64,000 bases of DNA, from NCBI RefSeq assembly GCF_905171765.1, contig NC_053392.1, forward strand, positions 445,126,837 to 445,190,836. The letters are read 5' to 3'. Both the position numbers and the translations under genes were made by a program. The stretch's first letter is position 1. Every line of letters starts with the position of its first letter. This DNA is from Bufo bufo. Taxonomy: Eukaryota; Chordata; Amphibia; Anura; Bufonidae. Positions 24,982-36,100 of this stretch are shown piece by piece. Below the pieces are notes generated by a model. It was not told the origin of the DNA and searched no databases. It worked only from the letters and a program-made list of their open reading frames with translations.

Positions 24982-25026
24982 GCTTGACAAAGCGCAACAC
25001 AGCGCGAAACAGCTGTAGCCTATCCA
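24982..25026 (+). ncRNA. hammerhead-ribozyme-like motif, degenerate
   Basis: The plus strand reads CTTGACA, then a perfect stem AGCGC/GCGC(T-loop AACACA), then GAAAC and AGCTGT. A hammerhead core is CUGAUGA, stem II, GAAA; here the first box is altered (CTTGACA). Hammerhead motifs are known in the LTR-like repeats of Penelope-like elements. This one is antisense to the RT, which would fit an inverted terminal repeat. The core changes make self-cleavage doubtful. Confidence 0.35.
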
Positions 25027-25355
25027 TTCACCTGTGTTCTGTCCGCGTCCACTATGTGTACCAAGAAATAAACTGCAAACAGCAACTTTGTGACCAGTGG
25101 TGAGTGCCGCGGTGCTTTCTTTCTCATGCTATCATTATTATCACTATATCACCAATAGAGCACCACCGTGAAGGTTCGGGATCCCAGTGTTTTAAGCACT
25201 CCAGTGACTACATAGACACATGCAGCAGTGCTGGCTGCATTCTTTTTTCTCACTCTTTATAAAAAACTAAACTGTTTCATCCAAAGAACTTGTTGGTGCC
25301 TCTATACTGTGTCCACTAATCCTGTCTACCAGATCGAGTACCCACAATATATATA
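25027..25355. other. non-coding end of the Penelope-like element and spacer
   Basis: AATAAA at about 25066, then a segment ending near 25160 (GTGAGTGCCGCGGTGC) that resembles in layout the repeat at 41280-41400. From 25160 to the TA at 25354 I recognise nothing. Confidence 0.3.
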
Positions 25356-25751
25356 CAGTGGATATAATAAGTCTACACACCCCTGTTAAAATGTCAGGTT
25401 TCTGTGCTGTAAAAAAATGAGACAGAGATAAGTCATTTCAGAACTTTTCCCACCTTTAATGTGACCTGTAAACTGTACAACTCAATTGAAAAACAAGCTG
25501 AAATCTTTTAGGTGGAGGGAAGAAAACAAAAAAAAACTAAAATAATGTGGTTGAATAAGTGTGCACACCCTCTTATAACTGGGAATATAGCTGTGTTCAG
25601 AATTAAGCAATCACATTCAAAATCATGTTAAATAGGAGTCGGCATACACCTGCCATCATTTAAAGTGACTCTGATTAACCCCAAATAAAGTTCAGCTGCT
25701 CTAGTTGGTCTTTCCTGAAATTTTCTTAGTCGCATCCCACAGCAAAAGCCA

Positions 25752-27714
25752 TGGTCCACAGAGAGCTTCCAAAGCATCAGAGGGATCTCATTGTTAAAAG
25801 GTATCAGTCAGGAGAAGGGTACAAAAAAATTTCCAAGGCATTAAGCTACATTCACACTGCAGTTTGGTTTGGATCCGTCATGGATCTGCACTGACAGATC
25901 CGCACCGATAATACAACCGCATGCATCCATTCAGAACAGATTCGTTTGTATTATCTTTAACATTGCCAAAACGGATCCGTCTTGAACACCATTGAAAGTC
26001 AATGGGGGACGGATCCATTTTCTATTGCGCCATATTGTGTTGGGGACCATCTGGGAGACGTCAGACACAAACGAGATACCACTATCTCGACACATATACA
26101 GAACTTCCATGATGGAAATGCCAAGTCACTTTAGTTCTGTGTAATTGAGGTGATACGTCCATCTCCCAGGGGAGGTGACCTCAACAGAAAAATATTGCAA
26201 AAAGAGGCAGAGTGGACTCACAGATTAAAAACAGTGAGCCCACTAGGCCTCAACGAAATATTGTCTTTTGGATGCTTCATATGAACTTCGATGTATCTAA
26301 TTACTCTAAACTAATTGACAAGTATGCAAAAATACGGACCGGGCAAATCATGAATTTTTATATAATATAATAACCCTACTTGACCCCCTTTTTCCACTTG
26401 GTCCCCACTACATTAACCACTGAAGCCCTAAACATGATGTACCCAGGTCTTATATCAATGAACCTGCATAATCCATAGACTAGAGATATGGACATGCATA
26501 GAATCATGTGATATACCAAATGTCTCTTTTATATTGTATAATAACACGAGTACCATCAACTTAAACGGCATTTGGAATATATACATGGTAAACTGAATAT
26601 AAATTTATTCATTTTTGCTTACATATTAAAAGGCGCACCTGTCCCTATGTAATTATCTATGTGGTGGACAGGATCGCCTAGCGCAAGCGCACTAGAACAT
26701 AACGTAATCTGATTGTGTCTCTCAGATGCCGCTTGAGACGCACAAATATGACGTCAGTGCGTTCCATAAACCCAAATCGTCATATCCGGTAAATGCGCCG
26801 CTTTTCCTGTTGGCGCTGGCATGGATGGCTCTGACCTCATGCGTTCCACAGCGGACACCGGTATCCTTCTGCGCATGTGCAGAATGACACACTTCTGGGT
26901 CCAGGACTGACGAGGTGGAACGGACGCCATGACACGATGTAAGTGATTCACCGTTACCTAATTAAGACAAATTGACTGGGTATTTTAAGGTGATAGTCGC
27001 AGACATCGTTCTGGATTGCATCTTTTACGGGGTAGAGTGGCAAGACAAAAGCCTTTTCTTGTGAAGAAAAACATCCAAGCCAGGCTACATTTTGCAAAAA
27101 CACATCTGAAGTCTCCCAAAAGCATGTGGGAAAAGGTGTTATGGTCTGATGAAACCAAGGTTGAACTTTTTGGCCATAATTCCAAAAGCTATGTTTGGCG
27201 CAAAAACAACTCTGTACATCACCAAAAGAACATCATACCCACAGTGAAGCATGGTGGTGGCAGCATCATGCTTTGGGGCTGTTTTTCTTCAGCTGGAACT
27301 GGGGACTTAGTTAAGCTAGAGGGAATTATGAACAGTTCCAAATACCAGTCAATATTGGCACAAAACCTTCAGGCTTCTACTAGAAAGCAGAACATGAAGA
27401 GGAACTTCATCTTTCAGCATGACAAAGACCCAAAGCATACATCCAAATCAACAAAGGAATGGCTTTACCAGAAGAAGATTAAAGTTTTGCAATGGCCCAG
27501 ACAGAGCCCAGACCTGAATCTGATTGAAAATCTGTGGGGTAATCGGAAGAAAGCTGTGCACAGGAGATGCCCTTGCAATCTGACAGATTTGGAGTGTTTT
27601 TGCAAAGAAGAGTGGGCAAATCTTGCCAAGTCAAAATGTGCCATGCTGATAGACTCATACCCAAAAAGACTGAGTGCTATAATAAAATCAAAAGGTTCTT
27701 CAGCAAATTATTAG
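25752..27714 (+). pseudogene. Tc1-like transposase, N-terminal domain broken
   Basis: The N terminus starts MVHRELPKHQRDLIVKRYQS at 25752 (first helix-turn-helix) and stops at about 25845, where foreign DNA begins. The catalytic half resumes at about 26996 and is open to 27714. It has WSDETKVELFG (first Asp), QHDKDPKHTSK (second Asp, usually QQDNDPKH in the family) and SPDLNLIENLW (Glu). The paired-like DNA-binding domain is therefore mostly missing, although the DDE residues remain. It would have cut at the element ends and inserted at TA. Confidence 0.88.
25846..26995. mobile_element. foreign segment inside the Tc1 transposase
   Basis: It begins TTAAGCTACATTCACACTGC, the typical end of a TAA/TTA-target MITE with GGATCCG-rich interior (to about 26035). 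The right half of that MITE is absent. From about 26040 to 26995 there is AT-rich DNA followed by a CpG-richer part (26690-26940) with a GCGCATGTGC segment, non-coding as far as I can tell. The region replaces about 400 bp of transposase, so more than a simple insertion took place. Confidence 0.45.
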
Positions 27715-28265
27715 TGTTAGGGTGTGCACACTTATGCAACCATATTGTTTTATTTTTATATTTTTTCTTCCCTCTACCTAAAAGATTTCAGTTTATAGGT
27801 CAGATTAAAGGTGGAAAAAGTTCTGAAATGATTAATCTTTGTCTCATTTTTTTTACAGCACAGAAACCTGACATTTTAACAAGGGTGTGTTAATGATCTA
27901 TATCTAATGAGTGTACGTGTGTGTATGTCCGCTAATGGAATCTGCACCGTCGCATTTACAATCACGAAATTTGGCACACAGGTACATCAGGTGTCTGGGA
28001 AGGTTTTAGACCAGGTCTCAGCTCTCCACGATGTTCCGTTCCTGAGATATTCCCCAAAAAAATGCATTAGCCAATAGAAGCTTAGTCACATGACCCTTAT
28101 CAGCCAATAGAAGCTAGCAGGTCCTCCAGCCTCCACATACACAGTTTTGCTCCAGGTTACCATAACAATCCAGCCATTTATCTTCATTGCTGTAGGAGAG
28201 CTTTAAAGGAAATCTGCCACCAGGATAATTGCTATTGAAGTAAAGCCATGGCCCAATAGCACTTA

Positions 28266-28896
28266 TGGCTCTTTCACACTTGCGTTGTTCTGTTCCGGCA
28301 TAGAGTTCCGTCGTCGGGGCTCTATGCCGGAAGAATCCTGATCAGGATTATCCCCATGCATTCTGAATGGAGAGAAATCCGTTCAGGATGCATCAGGATG
28401 TCTTCAGTTCCGGACCGGAACATTTTTTGGCATGCTGCGCTTTTTGCTCTGGCCAAAAATCCTGAACACTTGCCGCAAGGCTGGATCCGGAATTAATGCC
28501 CATTGAAAGGCATTAATCCGGATCCGGCCTTAAGCTAAACGTCGTTTCGGCGCATTACCGGATCCAACGTTTAGCTTTTTCTGAATGGTTACCATGGCTG
28601 CAGTGTAGTAGGGAGCGGGGGAGCAGTATATCCATGCGCATGGGGCACTCTGACGTCATTCTAGAGTGCCCCAGGAGCCGCACGGACTGTAAGTATACTG
28701 CTCCCCTGCTCCCCACTACTACTATGGCAACCAGGACTTTAATAGCATCCTGGGTGCCATAGTAACACTGAACGCATTTTGAAGACGGATCAGTCTTCAA
28801 ATGCTTTCAGTTCACTTGCGGTGTTACGGATCCGGCGGGCACCTCCGGCAAATGGAGTACACGACGGATCCGGACAACGCAAGTGTGAAAGAGCCC
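28266..28896. mobile_element. Harbinger-type MITE in the Helitron
   Basis: Inverted ends TGGCTCTTTCACACTTGCG and, on the minus strand, GGGCTCTTTCACACTTGCG, flanked by TTA on each side (28263-28265 and 28897-28899). The interior is rich in GGATCCGG-like segments and has no transposase. The TTA target and the G-rich tip fit PIF/Harbinger. Confidence 0.75.
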
Positions 28897-29248
28897 TTAG
28901 TACCTTATTTCAAGATGTGCCTTTTCTCCAGCAATAGATGTTTTTTTCCTCTGAAAATCCAATTGATTTGGTATGCAAATGAGCCAGTAAGGTGCCCAGA
29001 GAAGCGTCACCTTTACAGGAAGGAGCCCAGACACGCCCCCTGCCACAATGTGTCCACCCTCAAAAGACTTAAAACCACGCCCCCAGACCCTGCTAAGCCA
29101 CGCCCCTTATATGATTAGTCCACTCCCTCCTGAGACGGGGATTGAAAAAAATGAAGGTAAAAATCAACTTCTGCCAGCTGCAGGGGTGGGAGGGAGGGTG
29201 AATTTCTCACTGCAGCTTACACTCAGACAGCACAGTGCTGCTGTCTTA

Positions 29249-29534
29249 TGGCTCATTCAGACGGCCGTATGCTGTCCGCAAAAATGCAGATTTTTTTTGT
29301 GGATTAGATGCTGTCCCGTTCGCTTCTATGGGGCCCTTTTCTTCCATTGCATGGCTCAGTAAAAAATGAAACATGTCCTATACTTGTCAGTGAAAATCAG
29401 GATATGGCCCCATTGAAGTCTATGGGTAAGCAAAAAAACGGAATGCAATCCATTTATTTGCCGACATGCTGAACTGTCCGCAAAAAAACGGATCCACATT
29501 TTTGCAGACAGCATACAGCCATCTGAATGAGCCC
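29249..29534. mobile_element. second Harbinger-type MITE in the Helitron
   Basis: Ends TGGCTCATTCAGACGG and, inverted, GGGCTCATTCAGATGG, with TTA at 29246-29248 and 29535-29537. It interrupts one of two duplicated GC-rich Helitron segments (29095-29250 and about 29690-29830). Confidence 0.75.
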
Positions 29535-29837
29535 TTAGAGTGAGTTGTTCAAAAGGACACGCCCCTATCCAGTTAGGCCACGCCCCTCCCACTCCTCAGC
29601 CGACTGAAATTGAAAAAATGAAGTTAAAAATCAAGTTCTAGGTCCCGATAAGCCACGCCCATATCTGGTTAGACTATGCCCCCTCCACTCCTCAGCCGAC
29701 GGGGATTGAAAAAAATGAAGGTAAAAATCTACTTCTGTCAGCCACAGAGGTGGGAGGGAGGGTGACTTTCTCCCTGCAGCTCACACTCAGACAGTACAGT
29801 GCTGCTGTCCTAGAATGAGCTGTTCAAAAGGACATGT

Positions 29838-30075
29838 AAAGGCCACTGTTAAGGGGGCGGGCCCCTGTGGAGGTCACTGTCAAGTGGGTGATATGCTGTG
29901 AAAGTCACTGTTAAAGGGGAAGGCTGCTATAAAGGTCAAAGTTAAGGAGCTGGGCTGCTGTGGAGGTCCAATTTAAGATACGGGGCACTGTGGGGGGTCA
30001 GGGTTAAGGGGTGGGGGCTGTGAAGGTCACTGTTTTGGGGCGGGGTGCTGTAGATGTCACTGTTATAGTGGATAA
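29838..30075. repeat. degenerate minisatellite near the Helitron 3' end
   Basis: About six imperfect units of about 40 bp with the pattern GGTCACTGTTAAGGGG followed by GGGCTGCTGTG. Non-coding. Confidence 0.6.
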
Positions 30076-30129
30076 TGTTGATATCTTTTAACGACACGCA
30101 CAAACATTAAATTTAATTAATTTAATATA

Positions 30130-30157
30130 CCCGAGCGAAGTCGGGTCCTTCAGCTAA
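30130..30157 (+). terminator. Helitron 3' hairpin and CTAA end
   Basis: Stem CCCGA/TCGGG with loop GCGAAG, then eight bases and CTAA. In Helitrons this hairpin marks where rolling-circle replication stops. It is a transposition signal and not a transcription terminator. Confidence 0.75.
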
Positions 30158-30576
30158 TATATATATATATACAGTACAGACTAGGGGTGGGCGATATAGA
30201 CGATATAGGCGATATGCGATATAAATTTGTGCCACGATATGGATTTTGAGCATATCGCCTATATCGCCGGACCGCGATATGATCGCGCTCTCTGCGCGCA
30301 CCATCTTCTCCTGAGCCGGCACAGTGGAGAAGGAGAGAGTCCCTCCCTCCCCACTGTGCGCGGCTGCCGCTGACCACCAATGACAAAAGAGGAGGAGGGG
30401 AGGGACTGACAGTAAATCATTGAGTTTTCACGTTCTCAGTGAGCGCGTGAAAACTCAAATCCGATGGTATATTCTAACCCCCAGGCGTTCCCATGGTGAC
30501 AGGGACGCTTGCCTGGGGGTTAGAATATACAGGGCCACGCCGCTGACAGTAGAACATTTAAAAACTAATCAGTAAC

Positions 30577-30835
30577 TTTAACTTTATTAAATGGTGATCT
30601 CTTTACTGTATACCTTACTAGGTCTTAGCTCCGGTAACAGCAGGCAGTGCGGGCGGGCGGCGCTCACTCACTGACGTCACGCGCCTGCTCCTCCCACTAG
30701 GCGGCGCAGGCGCGTGACGTCAGTGAGTGAGCGCCGCCCCCCGCACTGCCTGCTGTTATCGGAGCTAAGACCTAGTAAGGTATACAGTAAAGAGATCACC
30801 AATTAATAAAGTTAAAGTTACTGATTAGTTTTTAA
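30577..30835. repeat. palindrome in the hAT MITE
   Basis: The left arm TTAGCTCCGGTAACAGCAGG pairs with CCTGCTGTTATCGGAGCTAA on the right. The arms reach outward to AAAACTAATCAGTAAC and inward to CGTGACGTCAGTGAGTGAGC. The loop is near 30696. The central part holds CpG and TGACGTCA (CRE-like) motifs. Confidence 0.85.
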
Positions 30836-30852
30836 ATGTATTCCTGTGAGCG

Positions 30853-31566
30853 TGGGGGGGGGGATCTGGGGATGGCACCATTTAGGGGAGGGGGGGATCT
30901 GGGGATGGCACCGTTTAGGGGAGGGAGGGGGGATCTGGGGATGGCACCGTTTAGGGGAGGGGGGGGATCTGTAAATGGCACCGTTGAGGGGGGGGATCTG
31001 TGGATGGCACCGTTTAGGGGAGGGGGGGGGATCTGTGGATGGCACCGTTTAGGGGAGGGAGGGGGGGATCTGGGGATGGCACCGTTTAGGGGAGGGGGGG
31101 GATCTGTGGATGGCACCGTTTAGGGGAGGGGGGGTATCTGTGGATGGCACCGTTTAGGGGAGGGGGGGGATCTGTGGATGGCACCGTTTAGGGGAGGGGG
31201 GGGATCTGTGGATGGCACCGTTTAGGGGAGGGGGATCTGGGGAAGGCACCGTTTAGGGGAGGGGGGGGATCTGGGGATGGCACCGGTTAGGGGAGAGGGG
31301 GATCTGGGGATGGCACCATTTAGGGGAGGGGGGATCTGGGGATGGCACAGTTTAGGGGAGGGGGGATCTGGGGATGGCACCGTTTAGGGGAGGGGGGGGA
31401 TCTGGGGATGGCACCATTTAGGGGAGGGGGGGATCTGGGGATGGCACCGTTTAGGGGAGGGGGGGATCTGGGGATGGCACCGTTTAGGGGAGGGGAGGAT
31501 CTGTGGATGGCACCGTTAAGGGGAGGGGGGGATCTGTGGATGGCACCGTTTAGGGGAGGGGGATCA
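30853..31566 (+). repeat. G-rich minisatellite in the hAT MITE
   Basis: About twenty units of 33-38 bp with the core GGATCTGTGGATGGCACCG followed by TTTAGGGGAGGGGGG. Each unit has several G runs of four to nine. The unit lengths vary mainly in the G run. Confidence 0.9.
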
Positions 31567-31830
31567 GTGTGTACTGTGTGCACAAAGCACAGGGCAACAG
31601 GGAGAGTGTAAAGTCCTATTCACCGTAATAGAGCTCTATTAGGGTGAATATGACAAGGGTTCTACGTTCTAGCCCTTAAGGAGACTAATAGTTATTAAAT
31701 AAAAAGTAAAAATAAGTTTAAACACGCCCCCCCAAATATAGAAAACAATATATAGCGATATATATCGCATATCGCACATGCTTAAAATTATATCGCAATA
31801 TAGATTTTAGGCCATATCGCCCACCCCTAG

Positions 31831-32169
31831 TACAGACCAAAAGTTTGGACATACCTTCTCATTCAAAGAGTTTTCTTTATTATCATGACTATGAAGGCAT
31901 CAAAACTATGAATTAACACATGTGGAATTATATACATAACAAACAAGTGTGAAACAACTGAAAATATGTCATATTCTAGGTTCTTCAAAGTAGCCACCTT
32001 TTGCTTTGATTACTGCTTTGCACACTCTTGGCATTCTCTTGATGAGCTTCAAGAGGTAGTTCCCTGAAATGGTCTTCCAACAGTCTTGAAGGAGTTCCCA
32101 GAGATGCTTAGCACTTGTTGGCCCTTTTGCCTTCACTCTGCGGTCCAGCTCACTAGTGTTGATCACGAA
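31831..32169 (-). mobile_element. Tc1-like element fragment with transposase C terminus
   Basis: The tip (TA)CAGACCAAAAGTTTGGACAT is followed on the minus strand by the last residues of a Tc1 transposase, ending at 31969: RRVKAKGPTSAKHLWELLQD, then MPRVCKAVIKAKGGYFEEP. The rest is cut off by the 3' end of hAT copy C at 32170. This element once began near 30170, before the hAT MITE entered its tip. Confidence 0.85.
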
Positions 32170-32418
32170 TAGAGTTGAGCGAACACCTGTATGTTCGGTT
32201 CGAGAAGTTCGGCTGAACTTCCCGGAAATGTTCGGGTTCCGAACTCGACCCGAACTTCGCCCCGAACTTTTCGGCACTAAAAAGGCGGTAAAATAGCCCA
32301 GGAAAGGGCTACAGGGCTGCAAAAGGCAGCAAAATGTAGGTAAATCCCCTGCAAACAAATGTGGATAGGGAAATGAATTAAAATAAAAATAAAATAAATT
32401 AAAATTAACCAATATCAA

Positions 32419-33000
32419 TTGGAGAGAGGTCTCATGGCAGAGAATCAGGCTTCATGTCATAGCAGAGAATCAGGATTCACGTCACCCACCACTGGAACAG
32501 GCCATTGTCAGATATTTAGGCCCCGGCACCCAGACAGAGGAGAGAGGTCCCATAGCAGAGAATCAGGCTTCATGTCACCCACCACTGGAACAGGCCATTG
32601 TCAGATATTTTTAGGCCCCGGCACTCAGACAGAGGAGAGAGGTCCCATAGTAGAGAATCAGGCTTCATGTCATAGCAGAGAATCAGGCTTCAAGTCATAG
32701 CAGAGAATCAGGCTTCACGTCACCCAACACTGGAACAGGCCATTGTCAGATATTTAGGCCCCGGCACCCAGACAGAGGAGAGAGGTCCCATAGCAAAGAA
32801 TCAGGCTTCATGTCACCTACCACTGGAACAGGCCATTGTCAGATATTTTTAGGCCCAGGCACCCAGACAGAGGAGAGAGGTCCCATAGCAGAGAATCAGG
32901 CTTCATGTCATAGCAGAGAATCAGGCTTCATGTCACCCAACACTGGAACAGGCCATTGTCAGATATTTTTAGGCCCCGGCACCCAGACAGAGGAGAGGTT
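32419..33000 (-). repeat. variable 3' repeats of hAT copy C
   Basis: Units of about 90-120 bp with GAGAATCAGGCTTCATGTCA and CCACTGGAACAGGCCATTGT, repeated about five times. They are related to the 141-bp units of copy B but are arranged differently. Open frames here are by-products of repetition. Confidence 0.8.
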
Positions 33001-33118
33001 CATTCAACTTTGGGTTGCCCCGCAATATAATGGTAAAATGAAAATAAAAAAAGGATTGAATGAGGAAGTGCCCTGGAGTACAATAATATATGGTTAAGGG
33101 GAGGTAGTTATAAATCAC

Positions 33119-36100
33119 CTAATCTGCACAAGGGATGGACAGGTCCTGTGGGATCCATGCTTGGTTCATTTTTATCAACGTCAGGTTGTCCACATTGGCT
33201 GTAGACAGGCGGCTGCGTTTGTCTGTAATGACGCCCCCTGCCGTGCTGAATACACGTTCAGACAAAACGCTGGCCGCCGGGCAGGCCAGCACCTCCAAGG
33301 CATAAAAGGCTAGCTCTGGCCACGTGGACAATTTGGAGACCCAGAAGTTGAATGGGGCCGAACCATCAGTCAGTACGTGGAGGGGTGTGCACAGGTACTG
33401 TTCCACCATGTTAGTGAAATGTTGCCTCCTGCTAACATGTTCCGTATCAGGTGGTGGTGCAGTTAGCTGTGGCGTGGTGACAAAACTTTTCCACATCTCA
33501 GCCATGCTAACCCTGCCCTCAGAGGAGCTGGCCGTGACACAGCTGCGTTGGCGACCTCTTGCTCCTCCTCTGCCTTCGCCTTGGGCTTCCACTTGTTCCC
33601 CTGTGACATTTAGGAATGCTCTCAGTAGCGCGTCTACCAACGTGCGCTTGTACTCGCGCATCTTCCTATCACGCTCCAGTGTAGGAAGTAAGGTGGGCAC
33701 ATTGTCTTTGTACCGGGGATCCAGCAGGGTGGCAACCCAGTATTCCGCACACGTTAAAATGTGGGCAACTCTGCTGTCGTTGCGCAGGCACTGCAGCATG
33801 TAGTCGCTCATGTGTGCCAGGCTGCCCAGAGGTAAGGACAAGCTGTCCTCTGTGGGAGGCGTATCGTCATCGTCCTGCGTTTCCCCCCAGCCACGCACCA
33901 GTGATGGGCCCGAGCTGCGTTGGGTTCCAGCCCGCTGTGAACCTGCTTCATCCTCATCCTCCTCCACCTCTTCCTCATCCTCATCCTCCTCGTCCTCCAG
34001 TAGTGGGCCCTGTCTGGCCACATTTGTACCTGGCCTCTGCTGTTGCAAAAAACCTCCCTCTGAGTCACTTCGGAGAGACTGGCCTGAAAGTGCTAAAAAT
34101 GACCCCTTTTCCTCATCCTCCTCCTGGTCCACCTCCTCTTCCATCATCGCCCTAAGTGTTTTCTCAAGGAGACATAGAAGTGGTATTGTAACGCTGATAA
34201 CGGCGTCATCGCCACTGGCCATGTTGGTGGAGTACTCGAAACAGCGCAACAGGGCACACAGGTCTCGCATGGAGGCCCAGTCATTGGTGGTGAAGTGGGG
34301 CTGATCCGCAGTGCGACTGACCCGTGCATGCTGCAGCTGAAACTCCACTATGGCCTTCTGCTGCTCTCACAGTCTGTCCAGCATGTGCAAGGTGGAGTTC
34401 CACCTGGTGGGCACGTCGCATATGAGGCGGTGAGCGGGAAGGCCGAAGTTACGCTGTAGCGCAGACAGGCGAGCAGCGGCAGGATGTGAACGCCGGAAGC
34501 GCGAACAGACGGCCCGCACTTTATGCAGCAGTTCTGACATGTCGGGGTAGTTGTGAATGAACTTCTGCACCACCAAATTCAGCACATGCGCCAGGCAAGG
34601 GATGTGCATCAAACCGGCTAGTTCCAGAGCTGCAACGAGATTTCGCCCATTATCGCACACCACCATGCCAGGCTCGAGGCTCACCGGCAGCAACCACTCG
34701 TCGGTCTGTTGTTCTATACCCCGCCACAACTCCTGTGCGGTGTGGGTACTGTCTTCCAAACATATGAGTTTCAGAACGGCCTGCTGACGTTTACCCCGGG
34801 CTGTGCTGAAGTTGGTGGTGAAGGTGTGTGGCTGACTGGATGAGCAGGTGGAAGAAGAGGAGGAGGAAGCTGAGTAGGAGGAGGAGGAGACAGGAGGCAA
34901 AGAATGTTGCCCTGCGATCCTTGGCGGCGGAAGGACGTGCGCCAAACAGCTCTCCGCCTGGGGCCCAGCCGCCACTACATTTACCCAGTGTGCAGTTAGG
35001 GAGATATAGCGTCTCTGGCCGTGCTTACTGGTCCACGTATCTGTGGTTAGGTGGACCTTGCCACAGATGGCGTTGCGCAGTGCACACTTGATTTTATCGG
35101 ATACTTGGTTGTGCAGGGAAGGCACGGCTCTCTTGGAGAAGTAGTGCCGGCTGGGAACAACATACTGTGGGACAGCAAGTGACATGAGCTGTTTGAAGCT
35201 GTCTGTGTCCACCAGCCTAAATGACAGCATTTCATAGGCCAGTAGTTTAGAAATGCTGGCATTCAGGGCCAGGGATCGAGGGTGGCTAGGTGGGAATTTA
35301 CGCTTTCTCTCAAATGTTTGTGAGATGGAGAGCTGAACGCTGCCGTGTGACATGGTTGAGATGCTTGGTGACGGAGGTGGTGGTGTTAGTGGTACTTCCC
35401 ATGTTTGCTGGGCGGCAGGTGCCAACGTTCCTCCAGAGGCGGAGGAAGAGGCCGAGGCGGCGGCAGCAGAAGAAGAGGCCGAGGCGGCAGCAGCAGAAGA
35501 GGTAGCAGGGGGAGCCTGAGTGACTTCCTTGTTTTTAAGGTGTTTACTCCACTGCAGTTCATGCTTTGCATGCAGGTGCCTGGTCATGCAGGTTGTGCTA
35601 AGGTTCAGAACGTTAATGCCTCGCTTCAGGCTCTGATGGCACAGCGTGCAAACCACTCGGGTCTTGTCGTCAGCACATTGTTTGAAGAAGTGCCATGCCA
35701 GGGAACTCCTTGAAGCTGCTTTTTAGGGTGCTCGGTCCCAGATGGCGGCGGTCAGTAGCAGGCGGAGTCTCTTGGCGGCGGGTGTTCTGATTTTGCCCAC
35801 TGCTCCCTCTTTTGCTACGCTGTTGGCTTGGTCTCACCACTGCCTCTTCCTCCAAATTCTGAAAGTCAGTGGCACGACCTTTATTCCATGTGGGGTCTAG
35901 GACCTCATCGTCCCCTGCATCGTCTTCCACCCAGTCTTCCTCCCTGACCTCCTGTTTAGTCTGCACACTGCAGAAAGACGCAGCAGTTGGCACCTGTGTT
36001 TCATCATCATCAGAGACGTGCTGAGGTGGTATTCCCATGTCCTCATCAGGAAACATAAGTGGTTGTGCGTTAGTGCATTCTATCTCTTCCACCCCTGGGG

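Larger units (their letters stand above)
21968..25160 (-). mobile_element. Penelope-like element
   Basis: Minus-strand retroelement with a reverse transcriptase and a GIY-YIG endonuclease in one polyprotein, a pairing specific to Penelope-like elements. The coding part runs from 24855 to about 21968. A non-coding segment to about 25160 carries a hammerhead-like motif and probably represents an LTR-like end. The right limit is uncertain, and no target duplication was found. The left edge abuts the TA-flanked MITE. Confidence 0.8.
25356..27896 (+). mobile_element. Tc1-like transposon, interrupted
   Basis: The left end CAGTGGATATAATAAGTC follows a TA (25354-25355). The segments ACACACCCCTGTTAAAATGT at 25374 and, inverted, ACATTTTAACAAGGGTGTGT (about 27870-27890) are the inner part of the inverted repeats. 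The outer right tip is cut by the Helitron that starts at 27897. The transposase lies between, and a foreign segment occupies about 25846-26995. Confidence 0.85.
27897..30157 (+). mobile_element. non-autonomous Helitron
   Basis: The 5' end TCTATATCTAATGAG follows an A (27896), and the 3' end CTAA (30154-30157) precedes a T, the A/T insertion site of Helitrons. Upstream of CTAA lies the expected hairpin CCCGA-GCGAAG-TCGGG (30130-30145). The 5' part with CCGCTAATGGAATCTGCACC is typical of Helitron left ends. There is no Rep/helicase gene. Contents: two Harbinger-type MITEs, duplicated GC-rich segments and a degenerate minisatellite. It sits in the right tip of a Tc1 element. Confidence 0.8.
30182..31829. 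mobile_element. hAT-type MITE of 1648 bp
   Basis: Ends TAGGGGTGGGCGATAT at 30182 and the same inverted at 31829. The flanks GTACAGAC at 30174-30181 and 31830-31837 are a perfect 8-bp duplication. The target is the tip of a Tc1-like element (TACAGTACAGACC). Inside: ATATCG-rich subterminal repeats, a hairpin at 30438-30535 (TATATTCTAACCCCCAGGC with its complement), a 260-bp palindrome and a G-rich minisatellite. No transposase. Confidence 0.9.

Noticed and set aside
30818..31611. Pro-rich or Gly-rich repeat proteins
   Set aside because: Both strands are open because of the G-rich minisatellite; no evidence of coding.
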